Positions 23,972-33,855 of a stretch of DNA of 33,855 bases are shown here, one piece after another. The stretch comes from JBKQVT01 sp052139835 (GTDB taxonomy: Bacteria; Planctomycetota; Planctomycetia; Pirellulales; Thermoguttaceae). Made by a program: the position numbers and the translations under genes. Location: contig JBKQVT010000085.1 of assembly GCA_052139835.1 (NCBI GenBank), forward strand, positions 1 through 33,855, written 5' to 3'. The number at the start of each line of letters is the position of its first letter. The first letter of the stretch is position 1. The notes under the pieces were generated by a model that was given only the letters and a program-made list of their open reading frames with translations, was not told the origin of the DNA and ran no database searches.

Positions 23972-25119
23972 ATGACCGGACAGGCCAAGAATGTCGTCAT
24001 CCTCGGCTCGACCGGCAGTATCGGTCGCAGCACGCTGGAAGTGATTGCCGCTTCCGAGGGGAGTCTGCGGGCGGTGGCCCTGACGGCCCACCGCAATTTG
24101 GCCCAACTGCTGGCCCAGGCCCAGGCCGTTCGGCCCCGCTGGATCGTGGCCACCGACGCGGAGTCGGCCGCCGGGCAGGACTGGTCCGCCCTGCCCAAGG
24201 AGACGGAACTGCTCCGCGGCCCGGAGGGCGTCGCCCGGGTCGTGGCCGAGGCGGAAGTCGATACGGTCCTGTCGGCGGTGGTGGGCAGCGCGGGTTTGCA
24301 GGGCACCTGGGCGGCCTTGGAAGCCGGCAAGACCCTGGCCTTGGCCAACAAGGAGAGCCTGGTGGTGGCCGGCCCGCTGGTAACTCGGCTGGCTGCGGAG
24401 CACCATGCCCGCATCCTGCCGGTCGATAGCGAGCACAGCGCGATCTTTCAGGCGTTGCAGGCCGGTCGGCGGGAGGAAGTCGCCCGCGTGGTGCTCACGG
24501 CCAGCGGCGGTCCCTTCCGCACCTACACGACCGCGCAACTGGCCCAAGTGTCCGTCGCCGACGCCCTGGCCCATCCCACCTGGGACATGGGGCGGAAGAT
24601 CAGCGTCGATTCGGCCACCTTGATGAACAAGGCGTTGGAGGTCATCGAGGCCCGCTGGCTCTTCGAGTTGGAAAGCCGCCAGATCGGCCTGGTGATCCAT
24701 CCGCAGTCGATCGTGCATTCGATGGTAGAATATATCGACGGCTCGGTGATTGCGCAGATGAGTCCGCCGGACATGAAGCTGCCGATCCAGTACGCGCTTT
24801 GCTGGCCCCAACGGCGCGCGGGGGCGGCGGCGAAGCTGGATTGGGGCCGGGCGATCGAGTTGCGTTTCGAGCCGCCCGACTTCGAGCGTTTCGGGGCCTT
24901 GCGGCTGGGCTTGGAGGCGGCGGCCCGCGGCGGCACTGCCGGGGCGGTCCTCAACGGCGCCGACGAGGCCGCCGTGGCCGCCTTCCTCGCCGGCCGCTTG
25001 GCCTTCCACCAGATCGTGCCGGTCTGCCGCGACATCCTTGAACACCATAACTTCGACCCCAACCCCACGCTCGACCAGGTGCTGGCAGCGGACCGTTGGG
25101 CTCGCCAGGAGGTATCGCA

Positions 25120-25135
<16 letters not shown>
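23972..25135 (+). CDS. dxr: 1-deoxy-D-xylulose 5-phosphate reductoisomerase
   Basis: Dxr (IspC) converts DXP to MEP with NADPH and a divalent metal, the committed step of the non-mevalonate isoprenoid route. The product is 387 aa. The NADPH motif GSTGSIG is at 12-18, then ANKESLVVAGP, the metal site in VDSEHSA, SGGPFRTY, and HPTWDMGRKISVDSATLMNK with the catalytic loop. No strong ribosome site precedes ATG 23972. The 3' end overlaps rseP by 16 bases, the common dxr-rseP pairing. Confidence 0.96.
25107..25113 (+). promoter_or_regulatory. rseP: Ribosome binding site that sets a TTG start for rseP
   Basis: AGGAGGT, a perfect Shine-Dalgarno, lies six bases before TTG 25120, inside the end of dxr. 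It selects this TTG over TTG 25096 upstream and over later codons. Confidence 0.8.
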
Positions 25136-27252
<2,117 letters not shown>

Positions 27253-27269
27253 GGAGTGATCTTCTCGAC

Positions 27270-28622
27270 ATGTCGAAGCGGTCGTTTTTCGATCAGTGTG
27301 CCCTGGCCAGCGGCTTGCTGACGGCGCAACAGCTCGACGCGGCCCGCGCCGACCTCGGCCCGCCGACCATCGACGGCGCCGAGCCCGGCGATCCGCAGCT
27401 TGCCGAGCGGCTGGTGGCCGGCGGCCTGTTGAACGCCTGGCAGGCCAAGCAGTTGCTGGACGGCCGCACCAAGTTCACCCTCGGCCCCTACCGCATCGTC
27501 GATTCCATCGGCCAGGGCGGCATGGGGCAGGTCTTCAAGGCGGAACATTCCCTCTCCGGCCACACCGTGGCCATCAAGGTCCTCCCCCGCGACAAGTCCA
27601 CGCCCGAGGCGGTGGCCAATTTCACCCGCGAGATCCAGGCCCTGGCCAAGCTCGATCATCGCCACCTGGTCCGCGCCTTGGACGACGGCCAGGACGGCAA
27701 CGTCTATTACCTCGCCATCGAGTTCGTGCCCGGCACCGATCTCCGCAAGCTGGTCCGCCGCGACGGCCCCTTGAGCATGGAACTGGCCGCGCGGATCATC
27801 TCGCAAGTGGCCGAGGCCCTCCAGCACGCCCACGAGCAAGGGATCGTCCATCGCGACGTGAAGCCGGGCAACGTCCTGGTCACCCCCGAGGGCGAAGCCA
27901 AGCTCTCCGACCTCGGCCTGGCCGGTCCCATGGGCAAGGACATGGAAGAGGATCCCCGCCACGGCAAGATCGTGGGCACGGTCGATTACATCTCGCCGGA
28001 CCACATCGCGTCGCCGGGCAATCCGACCCCGGCCTGGGACATCTATTCGCTGGGCTGCACGCTTTATTACGCAGTGACGGGCAAGGTGCCCTTTCCCGGC
28101 GGCACCACCGCCGACAAGGCCCGCGCCCATTGCGAGCTGCGCCCCCTGGACCCGCGGCGGCTCAATCCCCGCCTCAGCGCCGAGTTTGTCGACGTCTTGG
28201 CGGAGATGATGGCCAAGGACCCCGCCCAGCGGCTGCAATCCGCCGCCCAGGTGATCGCCCGCTTGGCGCCGTGGGTGGACCCGACGGCCCGGCCGCAGCC
28301 CGCCTCCAGCGAGTTGGAAGGCCGCTGGATGTCGTACTCGGGGGGCTTTCCGCCGCCGATCATCATCCCGCCGCCGGTGCTCATCGCGCCGCTGGAATCC
28401 TCCGTCGCCGCGGCCGCCGCCGGGAGCCTGCGGGATACGGTCACCGATGTCCCCACTCTGGCCCAGCACGCGGAGTCCGACAGCGAGGAACTGAGCGTCG
28501 AGGTCGACGTGCCGTCGATGATCCCGCTGGTGCAGCCGCTTTTGCTCTGCATCATTATGCCGCTGGTGCTGGTGGGCCTCTTGACCTTCATCGCCTTCCT
28601 GGTGAAGAAGCTGCTGTCGTAA
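27270..28622 (+). CDS. Membrane-anchored Ser/Thr protein kinase (PknB type)
   Basis: This 450-aa protein has a Hanks-type kinase domain at about 74-345: glycine loop GQGGMGQVF, catalytic Lys103 in AIKVL, HRDVKPGN (194-201), and DLG (214-216) in place of DFG, a common bacterial variant. Before it lie two related helical motifs, GLLTAQQLDAA and GLLNAWQAKQLL, typical of planctomycete kinases. The tail has a Pro-rich stretch (PPPIIIPPPVLIAP) and one membrane helix (420-447) ending KKLLS, with no extracellular sensor. ATG 27270 is 17 bases past rseP, so they probably share a message. Substrates are unknown. Confidence 0.9.
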   Translation: MSKRSFFDQCALASGLLTAQQLDAARADLGPPTIDGAEPGDPQLAERLVAGGLLNAWQAKQLLDGRTKFTLGPYRIVDSIGQGGMGQVFKAEHSLSGHTVAIKVLPRDKSTPEAVANFTREIQALAKLDHRHLVRALDDGQDGNVYYLAIEFVPGTDLRKLVRRDGPLSMELAARIISQVAEALQHAHEQGIVHRDVKPGNVLVTPEGEAKLSDLGLAGPMGKDMEEDPRHGKIVGTVDYISPDHIASPGNPTPAWDIYSLGCTLYYAVTGKVPFPGGTTADKARAHCELRPLDPRRLNPRLSAEFVDVLAEMMAKDPAQRLQSAAQVIARLAPWVDPTARPQPASSELEGRWMSYSGGFPPPIIIPPPVLIAPLESSVAAAAAGSLRDTVTDVPTLAQHAESDSEELSVEVDVPSMIPLVQPLLLCIIMPLVLVGLLTFIAFLVKKLLS

Positions 28623-28629
28623 GGCGGGA

Positions 28630-28775
28630 CTGGGGGCTGGGGGCTGGGAAAGCCCCGCGACTGCGTCGCGGGGGTGCGGTGCCGAAAGGGCGCCCCACAA
28701 CAACCTCCGACCCGTTAAAGCGGACCGATCATCCCCTCCCACGCCTTCGGCACACCGATAGCCGAGCTATCGGTG
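28630..28775. repeat. Short tandem repeat and two perfect palindromes after the kinase gene
   Basis: GGGGGCT units at about 28631-28648 are followed by CCCCGCGAC-TGC-GTCGCGGGG (28653-28673) and CACCGATAGC-CGA-GCTATCGGTG (28753-28775), both with perfect arms and 3-base loops. They lie between convergent genes and may end transcription in both directions. There are no T-runs. Confidence 0.7.
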
Positions 28776-28802
28776 CCACCCGCCACCCACCGCCCGCGCT
28801 CC

Positions 28803-29201
28803 TCACGCCGCGACATAAATCATCCACAACACGCCAAAGCGGTCGGCGACCATGCCGAACTTCGAACTGAAAAACGTCTTCCCCAGCGGCATCCGCACCT
28901 GACCGCCGTCGCCCAAGGCCGCGAAGAACCGCTCCGCCGTAGCGTCGTCCGCAGCCGTCAACGCCAGCGCGAAGCCCTCGAAGCTCAACGCCCCGCTCGA
29001 TCGCCCATCGGAAACCAGCACCGTCGTATCGCCGATCCGCAGGCTCGCGTGCATCACCTTGTCGGCGTCGCCGTGCGCGGCGGGCTCCGGGCTCTCGTTG
29101 AAACGCATGAGCATCGTCACTTCGGCCCCGAGCGCGGCGCGATAGAAGGCGATCGCCTCGTCGCAACGGCCGTTGTAGAACAAATAGGGTTGAATCTGCA
29201 T
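28803..29201 (-). CDS. VOC-family (PhnB/glyoxalase-like) protein
   Basis: This 132-aa protein begins MQIQPYLFYNGRCDEAIAFYRAALGAEVTMLMRF, the typical start of PhnB-like members of the vicinal oxygen chelate fold. LSFEGFALALTAADDATAERFFAAL and the final FGMVADRFGVLWMIY complete the paired beta-alpha-beta modules. GGAGAG precedes ATG 29201; the frame is open to 29267 without a site. Such proteins may bind metals or small ligands, and the substrate cannot be told from sequence. It is monocistronic by position, divergent from the oxidoreductase gene. Confidence 0.88.
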   Translation of the reverse strand: MQIQPYLFYNGRCDEAIAFYRAALGAEVTMLMRFNESPEPAAHGDADKVMHASLRIGDTTVLVSDGRSSGALSFEGFALALTAADDATAERFFAALGDGGQVRMPLGKTFFSSKFGMVADRFGVLWMIYVAA

Positions 29202-29440
29202 GGCGTCGATCTCTCCGGGGTTGCAGGCGATGGTCGCCGGCGGATTGCCAGTACGCGAATTATCCATCGCGATCGGGGGACGGTCAAGAATTGCCGGGCA
29301 GGTCTGCGACGAAAAAAGGCATCCCTCAGACGGTCATGTTCCGCTTTTTGCGACTTTTCTCGCCGGTTGACCGCGCCGGTACAATAGTCGTTGTAGGCCG
29401 AGCGATCCCCAGACCAGGCGGAAGAAAAGGAGGACGTGCG

Positions 29441-30442
29441 ATGGCCAATCGAAGCAGCGCAGCCGTGCTGGGGCGCGCGACGGACGAGGTCCAGTCGCTC
29501 CCCAAGACCATGAAGGCGGTGCGGATTCATGGTTACGGCGGGCCGGAAGTGCTCACGCTGGAGGAGGCCGCTTGCCCGCGGCCGGCCGCCGGCGAAATCC
29601 TGGTGCGGGTCCACGCGGCGGGCGTGAACCCGGTGGATTGGAAGGTGCGGGAGGGACACTTGAAGACCCTTGTGCAGCATCGCTTCCCGCTGATTCCCGG
29701 TTGGGATTTCTCCGGCGTGGTGGTGGCCGCGGGCCCCGGCGCCGGCAGGTTCCGCAAGGGCGAGGAGGTCTATAGCCGGCCCGACCTGGCCCGCGACGGC
29801 GCCTATGCCGAGTATATCGTCGTGCGGGAGGCGGAGGTGGCGCGGAAGCCCAAGTCGTTGGACCATATCCAGGCGGCGGCCGTTCCCCTGGCCTGCCTGA
29901 CCGCGTGGCAAGCGCTCTTCGACGCCTCCGGGCTCTCGCGCGGCCAGCGGGTATTGATCCACGCGGCCGCCGGCGGCGTGGGCACCTTCGCCGTCCAATT
30001 GGCCAAGTGGAAAGGGGCCTACGTGATCGGCACCGCCTCGCCGCGCAATCACGAACTGCTACGTCGCCTGGGGGCCGATGAACTGATCGATTACCAGGCC
30101 ACGGCCTTCGAGGACGCCGTCGGCGACGTGGACGTGGTGCTGGACACGATGGCCGGCGAGGTGCAGCGGCGGTCGTGGAAGGTGCTGAAGCGGGGCGGCA
30201 TCCTGGTTTCTATTCTCAGCCCGCCCTCGGCCGAAGAGGCGGCGGCCCACGGTGCCCGCGGCAAGCCGGTCTTCGTGCAGCCCAACGCCGCAGAGTTGGC
30301 CCAGATCGCCGAGTTGATCGACTCCGGCGCGGTGATCCCCGTGGTCGAGACGATCCTGCCGCTGGCCGAGGCCCGGCGGGCCCAGGAGTTGAGTCAAGCG
30401 GGCCACGTCCGCGGCAAGATCGTGCTCCGCGTGGCCGGGTGA
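29441..30442 (+). CDS. Zinc-free MDR oxidoreductase (quinone reductase-like)
   Basis: This 333-aa medium-chain dehydrogenase/reductase begins with a 23-residue leader before MKAVRIHGYGGPEVLTLEE. The substrate domain has AAGVNPVDWKVREG and PGWDFSGVVVAAG. The nucleotide motif is AAAGGVGTFAVQLAKW, followed by LGADELIDYQ, so NADPH is the likely cofactor. Structural and catalytic zinc cysteines are absent, as in quinone oxidoreductases. ATG 29441 follows AAAGGAGG by eight bases. The next in-frame Met (MKAVRI) lacks a site. The substrate is unknown. Confidence 0.9.
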   Translation: MANRSSAAVLGRATDEVQSLPKTMKAVRIHGYGGPEVLTLEEAACPRPAAGEILVRVHAAGVNPVDWKVREGHLKTLVQHRFPLIPGWDFSGVVVAAGPGAGRFRKGEEVYSRPDLARDGAYAEYIVVREAEVARKPKSLDHIQAAAVPLACLTAWQALFDASGLSRGQRVLIHAAAGGVGTFAVQLAKWKGAYVIGTASPRNHELLRRLGADELIDYQATAFEDAVGDVDVVLDTMAGEVQRRSWKVLKRGGILVSILSPPSAEEAAAHGARGKPVFVQPNAAELAQIAELIDSGAVIPVVETILPLAEARRAQELSQAGHVRGKIVLRVAG

Positions 30443-30465
30443 GAGTGCAACGAAGGAAGGCGGAG

Positions 30466-30574
30466 GGCGGAGGGCGGAAGGGGGAAGGAAGCCTCAAGGA
30501 TGAAGGATGAAGGAGCAAGGATGAGGGAGCACAGGCCCGTTTGATCTGTTCCCTTCCCCCTTCCGCCCTCCGCC
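30466..30574. repeat. Polypurine inverted repeat, second copy
   Basis: Perfect 23-base arms at 30466-30488 and 30552-30574 enclose a loop with AAGGATG and AAGGAGC direct repeats (about 30497-30527). The right arm region 30552-30584 is identical over 33 bases to 8197-8229. The GGAGGGCGG unit is duplicated in the left arm. It follows the oxidoreductase stop by 23 bases. Confidence 0.8.
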
Positions 30575-30588
30575 TTCCCCCTTAATTC

Positions 30589-30631
30589 GCCCCCCGGACG
30601 CAGTCCGAGGGCTTTGCTGCCCTCTAATCCC
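30589..30631. repeat. Palindrome CGGAC-GCA-GTCCG with CTCTAATCCC tail
   Basis: GCCC..CGGAC-GCA-GTCCG.GGGC is followed by CTTTGCTGCCCTCTAATCCC. The same order of a palindrome and a CTAATCCC tail is found at 244-281, so this is a third dispersed family. The function is unknown. Confidence 0.55.
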
Positions 30632-30686
30632 CAATCCCTCTTCCGGGTTGTTCGCCAACATTTTTTCCCCTTGCCCCCTTCCACCA

Positions 30687-30714
30687 TTGCAAAAGAACAG
30701 AGAAACAGTAAACT
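30687..30714 (+). promoter_or_regulatory. Candidate rpsO-pnp promoter
   Basis: TTGCAA (30687-30692) and TAAACT (30709-30714) are 16 bases apart in an AT-rich island. Transcription starting near 30721 would give a leader of about 120 bases before rpsO. Confidence 0.45.
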
Positions 30715-30777
30715 GGTAGCTTCAGTATTGTTAAACAAAGCATTTAGGTAGGAAGAGTTTTAGCAGACACGGTGGGA

Positions 30778-30807
30778 GGGCGATGCCCCGCAAGCAGGGT
30801 GCATCCC
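30778..30807 (+). promoter_or_regulatory. Hairpin in the rpsO leader, possible S15 autoregulatory site
   Basis: GG-c-GATGC-CCC (30779-30789) pairs with GGG-t-GCATC-CC (30797-30807), leaving a 7-base GCAAGCA loop and two single-base bulges. S15 controls its own translation through leader RNA folds in several bacteria. Whether this fold is one is inference. It lies 33 bases before the rpsO ATG, which has only a weak ribosome site. Confidence 0.4.
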
Positions 30808-30840
30808 GAACCAGCCAAGCCAGTGCAGTCGCGGGTACCG

Positions 30841-31110
30841 ATGACTATTACGAAAGAGCGCAAGCAGGAGTTGATTGGCAGCTTCCGACGAGCGGAGCAG
30901 GATACCGGCTCCCCGGAAGTCCAAGTCGCCATTCTGACATCCCGGATCAACGGGCTGACCGAACACCTCCGCGGACACAAGCGAGATTTCGCCTGTCGGC
31001 GGGGGCTGCTGATGTTGGTCAGTCGCCGGCGGCGGCTGTTGGATTATCTGAAAAAGGTCAATCCGCAACGTTACCTGGAAATCATCCGGCGTCTCGACAT
31101 CCGTAAGTAG
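30841..31110 (+). CDS. rpsO: 30S ribosomal protein S15
   Basis: S15 binds 16S rRNA early in small-subunit assembly and bridges to the large subunit. The product is 89 aa, the standard length, starting MTITKERKQELIGSFRRAEQDTGSPEVQVAIL and continuing LTEHLRGHKRDFACRRGLLMLVSRRRRLLDYLKK. Family residues are intact. The open frame extends upstream to 30772, but ATG 30841 gives the conserved start. It is followed by pnp, the widespread rpsO-pnp order. Confidence 0.97.
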   Translation: MTITKERKQELIGSFRRAEQDTGSPEVQVAILTSRINGLTEHLRGHKRDFACRRGLLMLVSRRRRLLDYLKKVNPQRYLEIIRRLDIRK

Positions 31111-31138
31111 TCGCGTTCGGCCCGTTGGCGGCCGGACA

Positions 31139-31302
31139 GGCCGGCCGGAGCGGCCGGCCGGAAGATTCGCACTGCGGCATCCGCGTTTCACGCGGATCGG
31201 CGGGAACAGCCTTCCCCCATCCTTGCGTGTCCCTGGTCTCTCCAGCCGGCAATGACGCCGGCGCTGGAACGCTTCCCGCCGCCACACTCCTTCAATGAAG
31301 GA
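31139..31302 (+). promoter_or_regulatory. Three hairpins between rpsO and pnp
   Basis: Perfect palindromes with 3-base loops lie at 31139-31159 (GGCCGGCCG-GAG-CGGCCGGCC), 31179-31197 (ATCCGCGT-TTC-ACGCGGAT) and 31288-31302 (TCCTTC-AAT-GAAGGA). The last ends 15 bases before the pnp TTG. In E. coli a leader hairpin cut by RNase III lets PNPase control its own mRNA. A similar role here is possible but unproven. The first hairpin could instead attenuate rpsO read-through. Confidence 0.5.
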
Positions 31303-31317
31303 AGGCAGGAACGAACC

Positions 31318-33435
31318 TTGAAAGTACGAGTTGAAAGACAGATTGGCGCGGGCGTTTTTTCCATGGAGACCGGCGAGTTGGCCAAGCAGGCCGCCGGCAG
31401 TTGTTTGGTGCAGTACGGCGAGACGGTCGTGCTCTGTGCGGCGGCCTCCGGGCCGGGCCGAGTGGGGATCGACTTCTTCCCGCTGACCTGCGATTATCGG
31501 GAGCGGGTGGCGGCGGCGGGCAAGTTCCCCGGCGGCTTCCTCAAGCGCGAGGGGCGGCCCACCACCAAGGAGACCCTCACCGCCCGCTTGATGGATCGCC
31601 CCATCCGCCCCTCCTTTCCCGAATGGTTCCACGATGAAGTCCAGATCATGAGCTTCGTGCTGGCCTCCGACCGCCAGAACGACGGCGACGTGCTGGCCAT
31701 GAACGGGGCCTCGGCCTCGCTGGTGGTCTCGCCGCTGCCCTTCCACGGCCCGATCGCGTCCGTGCGGCTGGGCTACATCGACGGCCAGTTCGTCCCCTTT
31801 CCCACCCACGACGCCCTGGAGGAGAGCGACCTGGACCTGATCGTCTCCGGCACCAAGGACGTGGTGCTGATGATCGAGGGCTTTGCCCGCGAGATGCCCG
31901 AAGACCTCATGGTCCAGGCCGTCGCCGCCGCGCACGACTACATCCGCCAGATTTGCGACCTCCAGGAGGAGTTGGCCGCCAAGGCGGGCACGGTCAAGGC
32001 GACGTATGAAGTGCCCGCCCCCGACCCGCTCATCGCGACGCTGGGCGGCAAGTATTTCGAGGACCTCAAGCAGGCCAAGCGGACCGAGGGGAAGCTGGCC
32101 CGCGCCGAGGCCTGCACGGCGGTGAGGCAGCGTGCGGTGGCGGAGTTGATCCCCGACCCCGCGGCGGCCGACGCCGTGAGCCCCGAGCGTTTCGCCACCG
32201 CCTGGCACCACTTGGAGGCCCGCGTGGTCCGCGAGTTGATCCTCTCCGGCGTCCGCCCCGACGGCCGCGATTACCGCACCCTCCGCAACATCGCCTGCCA
32301 GGTCGACCTGCTGCCGCGGGTGCACGGCTCGGCGCTGTTCCAGCGGGGCGAGACCCAGGCCATGGTCACCGTCACCCTGGGCACCGGGCGCGACGAGCAG
32401 CGGGTGGACGGGCTGGTCGAGGAATACTCGCAGAAGTTCATGCTGCACTACTACTTCCCGTCGTTCTCGGTGGGCGAATGCCGGCCGATCCGCGGGCCGG
32501 GACGCCGCGAAATCGGTCACGGCGCCCTGGCCGAGCGCAGCGTCAAGCCGATGCTGCCCGACCCCGAGAATTTCCCCTACACGATCCGCATCATCTCCGA
32601 CATCCTGGAATCCAACGGCTCCAGCTCGATGGCCAGCGTGTGCGGGGCGACGCTGGGCCTGATGGCCGCCGGCGTGCCCATCAGCAACCCCGTGGCCGGC
32701 ATCTCCGTCGGCCTGGTCAAGGAAGCCGATCGCTGGGTCCTGCTGACCGACATCATCGGCGATGAGGACCATTTCGGCGACATGGACTTCAAGATCGCCG
32801 GCACCCAGAACGGCATCACCGGCATCCAGTTGGACCTGAAGACGCAGGGGATCAGCGAAGAGATCATCCGCGCCACGCTGGCCCAATCGCGGGAGGCCCG
32901 CATCGAGATCCTCCGCAAGATGCTCTCGACCATCTCCCGGCCCCGCGAGAGCATTTCGGTCTGGGCGCCGCGGCTGTTGCGCACTCACATCGACCCGGAG
33001 AAGATCGGCCTGCTGATCGGTCCGGGCGGGAAGACGATCCGCGCCATCCAGGAGGCCACCGGCGCCTCGATCGAAGTCGAGGACGACGGCACCGTGACCG
33101 TGGCCGGCACCGTGGCGGAAGCGGCCGAAGAGGCCCTGCGGCGGGTCGAGGCCCTGACGGCCTCCGTCGAGATCGGCCGCATCTACAAGGGCCGGGTGGC
33201 CAGCGTCAAGGATTTCGGCGCCTTCATCGAAATCCTCCCCGGCAAAGACGGCCTCTGCCACATCAGCGAACTCTCCGACCAATACGTCTCCAGCGTGGCC
33301 GACGTGTGCCGGGTGGGCGACGAGTTGGAGGTCAAGGTCATCGCCATCGACGACCAGGACCGCGTCAAGCTCAGCCGCAAGGCCGTGCTCCGCGAACAGG
33401 CCGCGGCCGCGCGCGGCGACGGCGGCGCCAACTGA
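31318..33435 (+). CDS. pnp: Polyribonucleotide nucleotidyltransferase (PNPase)
   Basis: PNPase is a trimeric 3'-5' phosphorolytic exoribonuclease of the degradosome. The product is 705 aa. The first RNase PH domain begins KVRVERQIGAGVFSMETGELAKQA, with FFPLTCDYRER and GGFLKREGRPT. The second core has RPDGRDYRTLRNIACQVDLLPRVHGSALFQRGETQ and, with active-site residues, DIIGDEDHFGDMDFKIAGT. KH (IGLLIGPGGKTIRAIQEATGASIEVEDDG) and S1 (GRIYKGRVASVKDFGAFIEILPGKDGLCHISELS) domains follow. I chose TTG 31318, with AGGAA upstream and an N-terminus matching the family; the ATG at 31252 adds a non-conserved segment. Confidence 0.96.
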   Translation: MKVRVERQIGAGVFSMETGELAKQAAGSCLVQYGETVVLCAAASGPGRVGIDFFPLTCDYRERVAAAGKFPGGFLKREGRPTTKETLTARLMDRPIRPSFPEWFHDEVQIMSFVLASDRQNDGDVLAMNGASASLVVSPLPFHGPIASVRLGYIDGQFVPFPTHDALEESDLDLIVSGTKDVVLMIEGFAREMPEDLMVQAVAAAHDYIRQICDLQEELAAKAGTVKATYEVPAPDPLIATLGGKYFEDLKQAKRTEGKLARAEACTAVRQRAVAELIPDPAAADAVSPERFATAWHHLEARVVRELILSGVRPDGRDYRTLRNIACQVDLLPRVHGSALFQRGETQAMVTVTLGTGRDEQRVDGLVEEYSQKFMLHYYFPSFSVGECRPIRGPGRREIGHGALAERSVKPMLPDPENFPYTIRIISDILESNGSSSMASVCGATLGLMAAGVPISNPVAGISVGLVKEADRWVLLTDIIGDEDHFGDMDFKIAGTQNGITGIQLDLKTQGISEEIIRATLAQSREARIEILRKMLSTISRPRESISVWAPRLLRTHIDPEKIGLLIGPGGKTIRAIQEATGASIEVEDDGTVTVAGTVAEAAEEALRRVEALTASVEIGRIYKGRVASVKDFGAFIEILPGKDGLCHISELSDQYVSSVADVCRVGDELEVKVIAIDDQDRVKLSRKAVLREQAAAARGDGGAN

Positions 33436-33444
33436 ACTAAGCCG

Positions 33445-33514
33445 GCGAGCCGCGGGGTTGATTCCCGCGGTTGGAAAGCCTTGGCGCGCCGCCGGGATCA
33501 ACCCGGCGGCGCGC
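33445..33514. repeat. Two tandem palindromes with TTGAT/ATCAA loops
   Basis: CCGCGGG/CCCGCGG (33450-33456 and 33464-33470) is the inverted copy of the element at 4066-4095, flanks included. Next to it GCGCGCCGCCGGG-ATCAA-CCCGGCGGCGCGC (33484-33514) has perfect 13-base arms. They separate pnp from the kinase and could block read-through. Confidence 0.75.
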
Positions 33515-33525
33515 AAGGGTGCTGC

Positions 33526-33855
33526 ATGACCGACTCGCACCCCAACGCCGACGACATTCGACAGCGGTTGGTCGATCAATACACCGAGATCGCCCGCCTG
33601 GCCGGCGGCCTGGCCCACGAAATCAAGAACCCGCTCTCGACCATCCGCTTGAACATGGACCTCATGGCCGAGGACCTCCGCGACAGCGAGTCGCCCCAGG
33701 ACCGCCGGGCGATGAGGAAGATCGAGGTGGTGCAGCGGGAATGCCAGCGGCTGCAAGACGTGTTGAACGACTTTCTCAATTTCGCCAAGGTCCGCCGCCT
33801 GAAACTCGAGCCGGCGGAACTCAACTTCCAGGTCAAGCAGGTGCTGGACCTCGGC
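33526..33855 (+). CDS. Sensor histidine kinase, 5' part (NtrB-like)
   Basis: The first 110 residues are complete to the window edge. The dimerisation and phospho-acceptor region reads ARLAGGLAHEIKNPLSTIRLNMDLMAEDL, with the phosphorylated His in AHEIKNPL, then VVQRECQRLQDVLNDFLNFAKVRRLKLEP. It lacks a transmembrane or PAS segment before it, so it appears cytoplasmic. AGGGTG lies six bases before ATG 33526. The NtrB/AtoS-like H-box suggests a sigma-54 partner regulator downstream, outside the window. Confidence 0.9.
   Translation, partial: MTDSHPNADDIRQRLVDQYTEIARLAGGLAHEIKNPLSTIRLNMDLMAEDLRDSESPQDRRAMRKIEVVQRECQRLQDVLNDFLNFAKVRRLKLEPAELNFQVKQVLDLG

Larger units (their letters stand above)
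30443..30840. other. Repeat-rich intergenic region and rpsO leader
   Basis: This 398-base gap carries the polypurine inverted repeat (30466-30574), a GGACGCAGTCC palindrome with CTCTAATCCC tail (30589-30631), an AT-rich promoter zone (30687-30714) and a hairpin in the rpsO leader (30778-30807). No gene is seen. Confidence 0.6.

Noticed and set aside
28773..29387. 204-aa plus-strand frame opposite the VOC gene
   Set aside because: It is a shadow of the PhnB-like gene. It lacks a start site and any recognisable domain.
30760..33756. 998-aa minus-strand open frame across rpsO and pnp
   Set aside because: It is a GC-driven shadow of pnp, whose RNase PH, KH and S1 domains are clear on the plus strand. 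The composition is His/Asp/Gly/Ala-biased with no domain.

Overview
The window is high-GC, densely coded bacterial chromosome that looks like Planctomycetota, probably a Pirellulales-type genome. This is inferred from gene style, not from a search. The supporting features are a Ser/Thr kinase with the N-terminal 'GLLTAQQ / GLLNAWQ' helical preface usual in planctomycete kinases, many sigma-54 parts, very cysteine-rich secreted protein, short lineage-type hypothetical proteins, several TTG or GTG starts, and intergenic spaces full of palindromes and purine-rich repeats. No plasmid, phage, IS element, tRNA, rRNA or CRISPR was seen.

Layout, left to right. (1) 1-2648: the start of an unknown minus-strand gene, prfB (release factor 2, with its programmed +1 frameshift) and the divergent mnmA. 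(2) 3005-5631: a PspF-like sigma-54 activator without a sensor domain, then a receiver-like 138-aa protein and three tiny proteins, two of them paralogous. (3) 5628-9777, minus strand: hemE, a secreted protein that is 28 percent cysteine with a tandem PCCC array, and a multipass DPDLW membrane protein. (4) 9895-13867, minus strand: a complete sulfate ABC importer (sbp, cysT, cysW, cysA), divergent from a GAF-like/AAA+/Fis sigma-54 regulator (14120-15706). (5) 15795-19829, minus strand: two overlapping paralogous membrane-anchored beta-propeller-like proteins and UDP-glucose dehydrogenase. (6) 20127-21693: a lone receiver protein behind a near-perfect sigma-54 promoter, then a minus-strand set of DUF6883, DUF4926 and a retropepsin-like protease. 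(7) 21770-28622: ftsH (minus), diverging from dxr-rseP and a membrane-anchored kinase. (8) 28803-33855: a VOC protein, a quinone-reductase-like MDR, rpsO-pnp, and the start of an NtrB-like histidine kinase cut by the window edge.

How the genes fit together. Housekeeping blocks (prfB/mnmA, hemE, dxr-rseP, ftsH, rpsO-pnp) alternate with lineage-specific modules. Sigma-54 control recurs: two activators, one strong -24/-12 promoter and a terminal NtrB-like kinase. Membrane proteostasis is represented by FtsH and by a site-2 protease enlarged with up to four PDZ-like modules. The sulfate importer could feed the cysteine demand implied by the Cys-rich secreted protein, but that link is only suggestive.

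The least explained parts are the Cys-rich array protein, the activator plus small-protein cluster at 3-5.6 kb, the twin propeller proteins, the DUF6883/DUF4926/retropepsin group, and three families of dispersed intergenic repeats.
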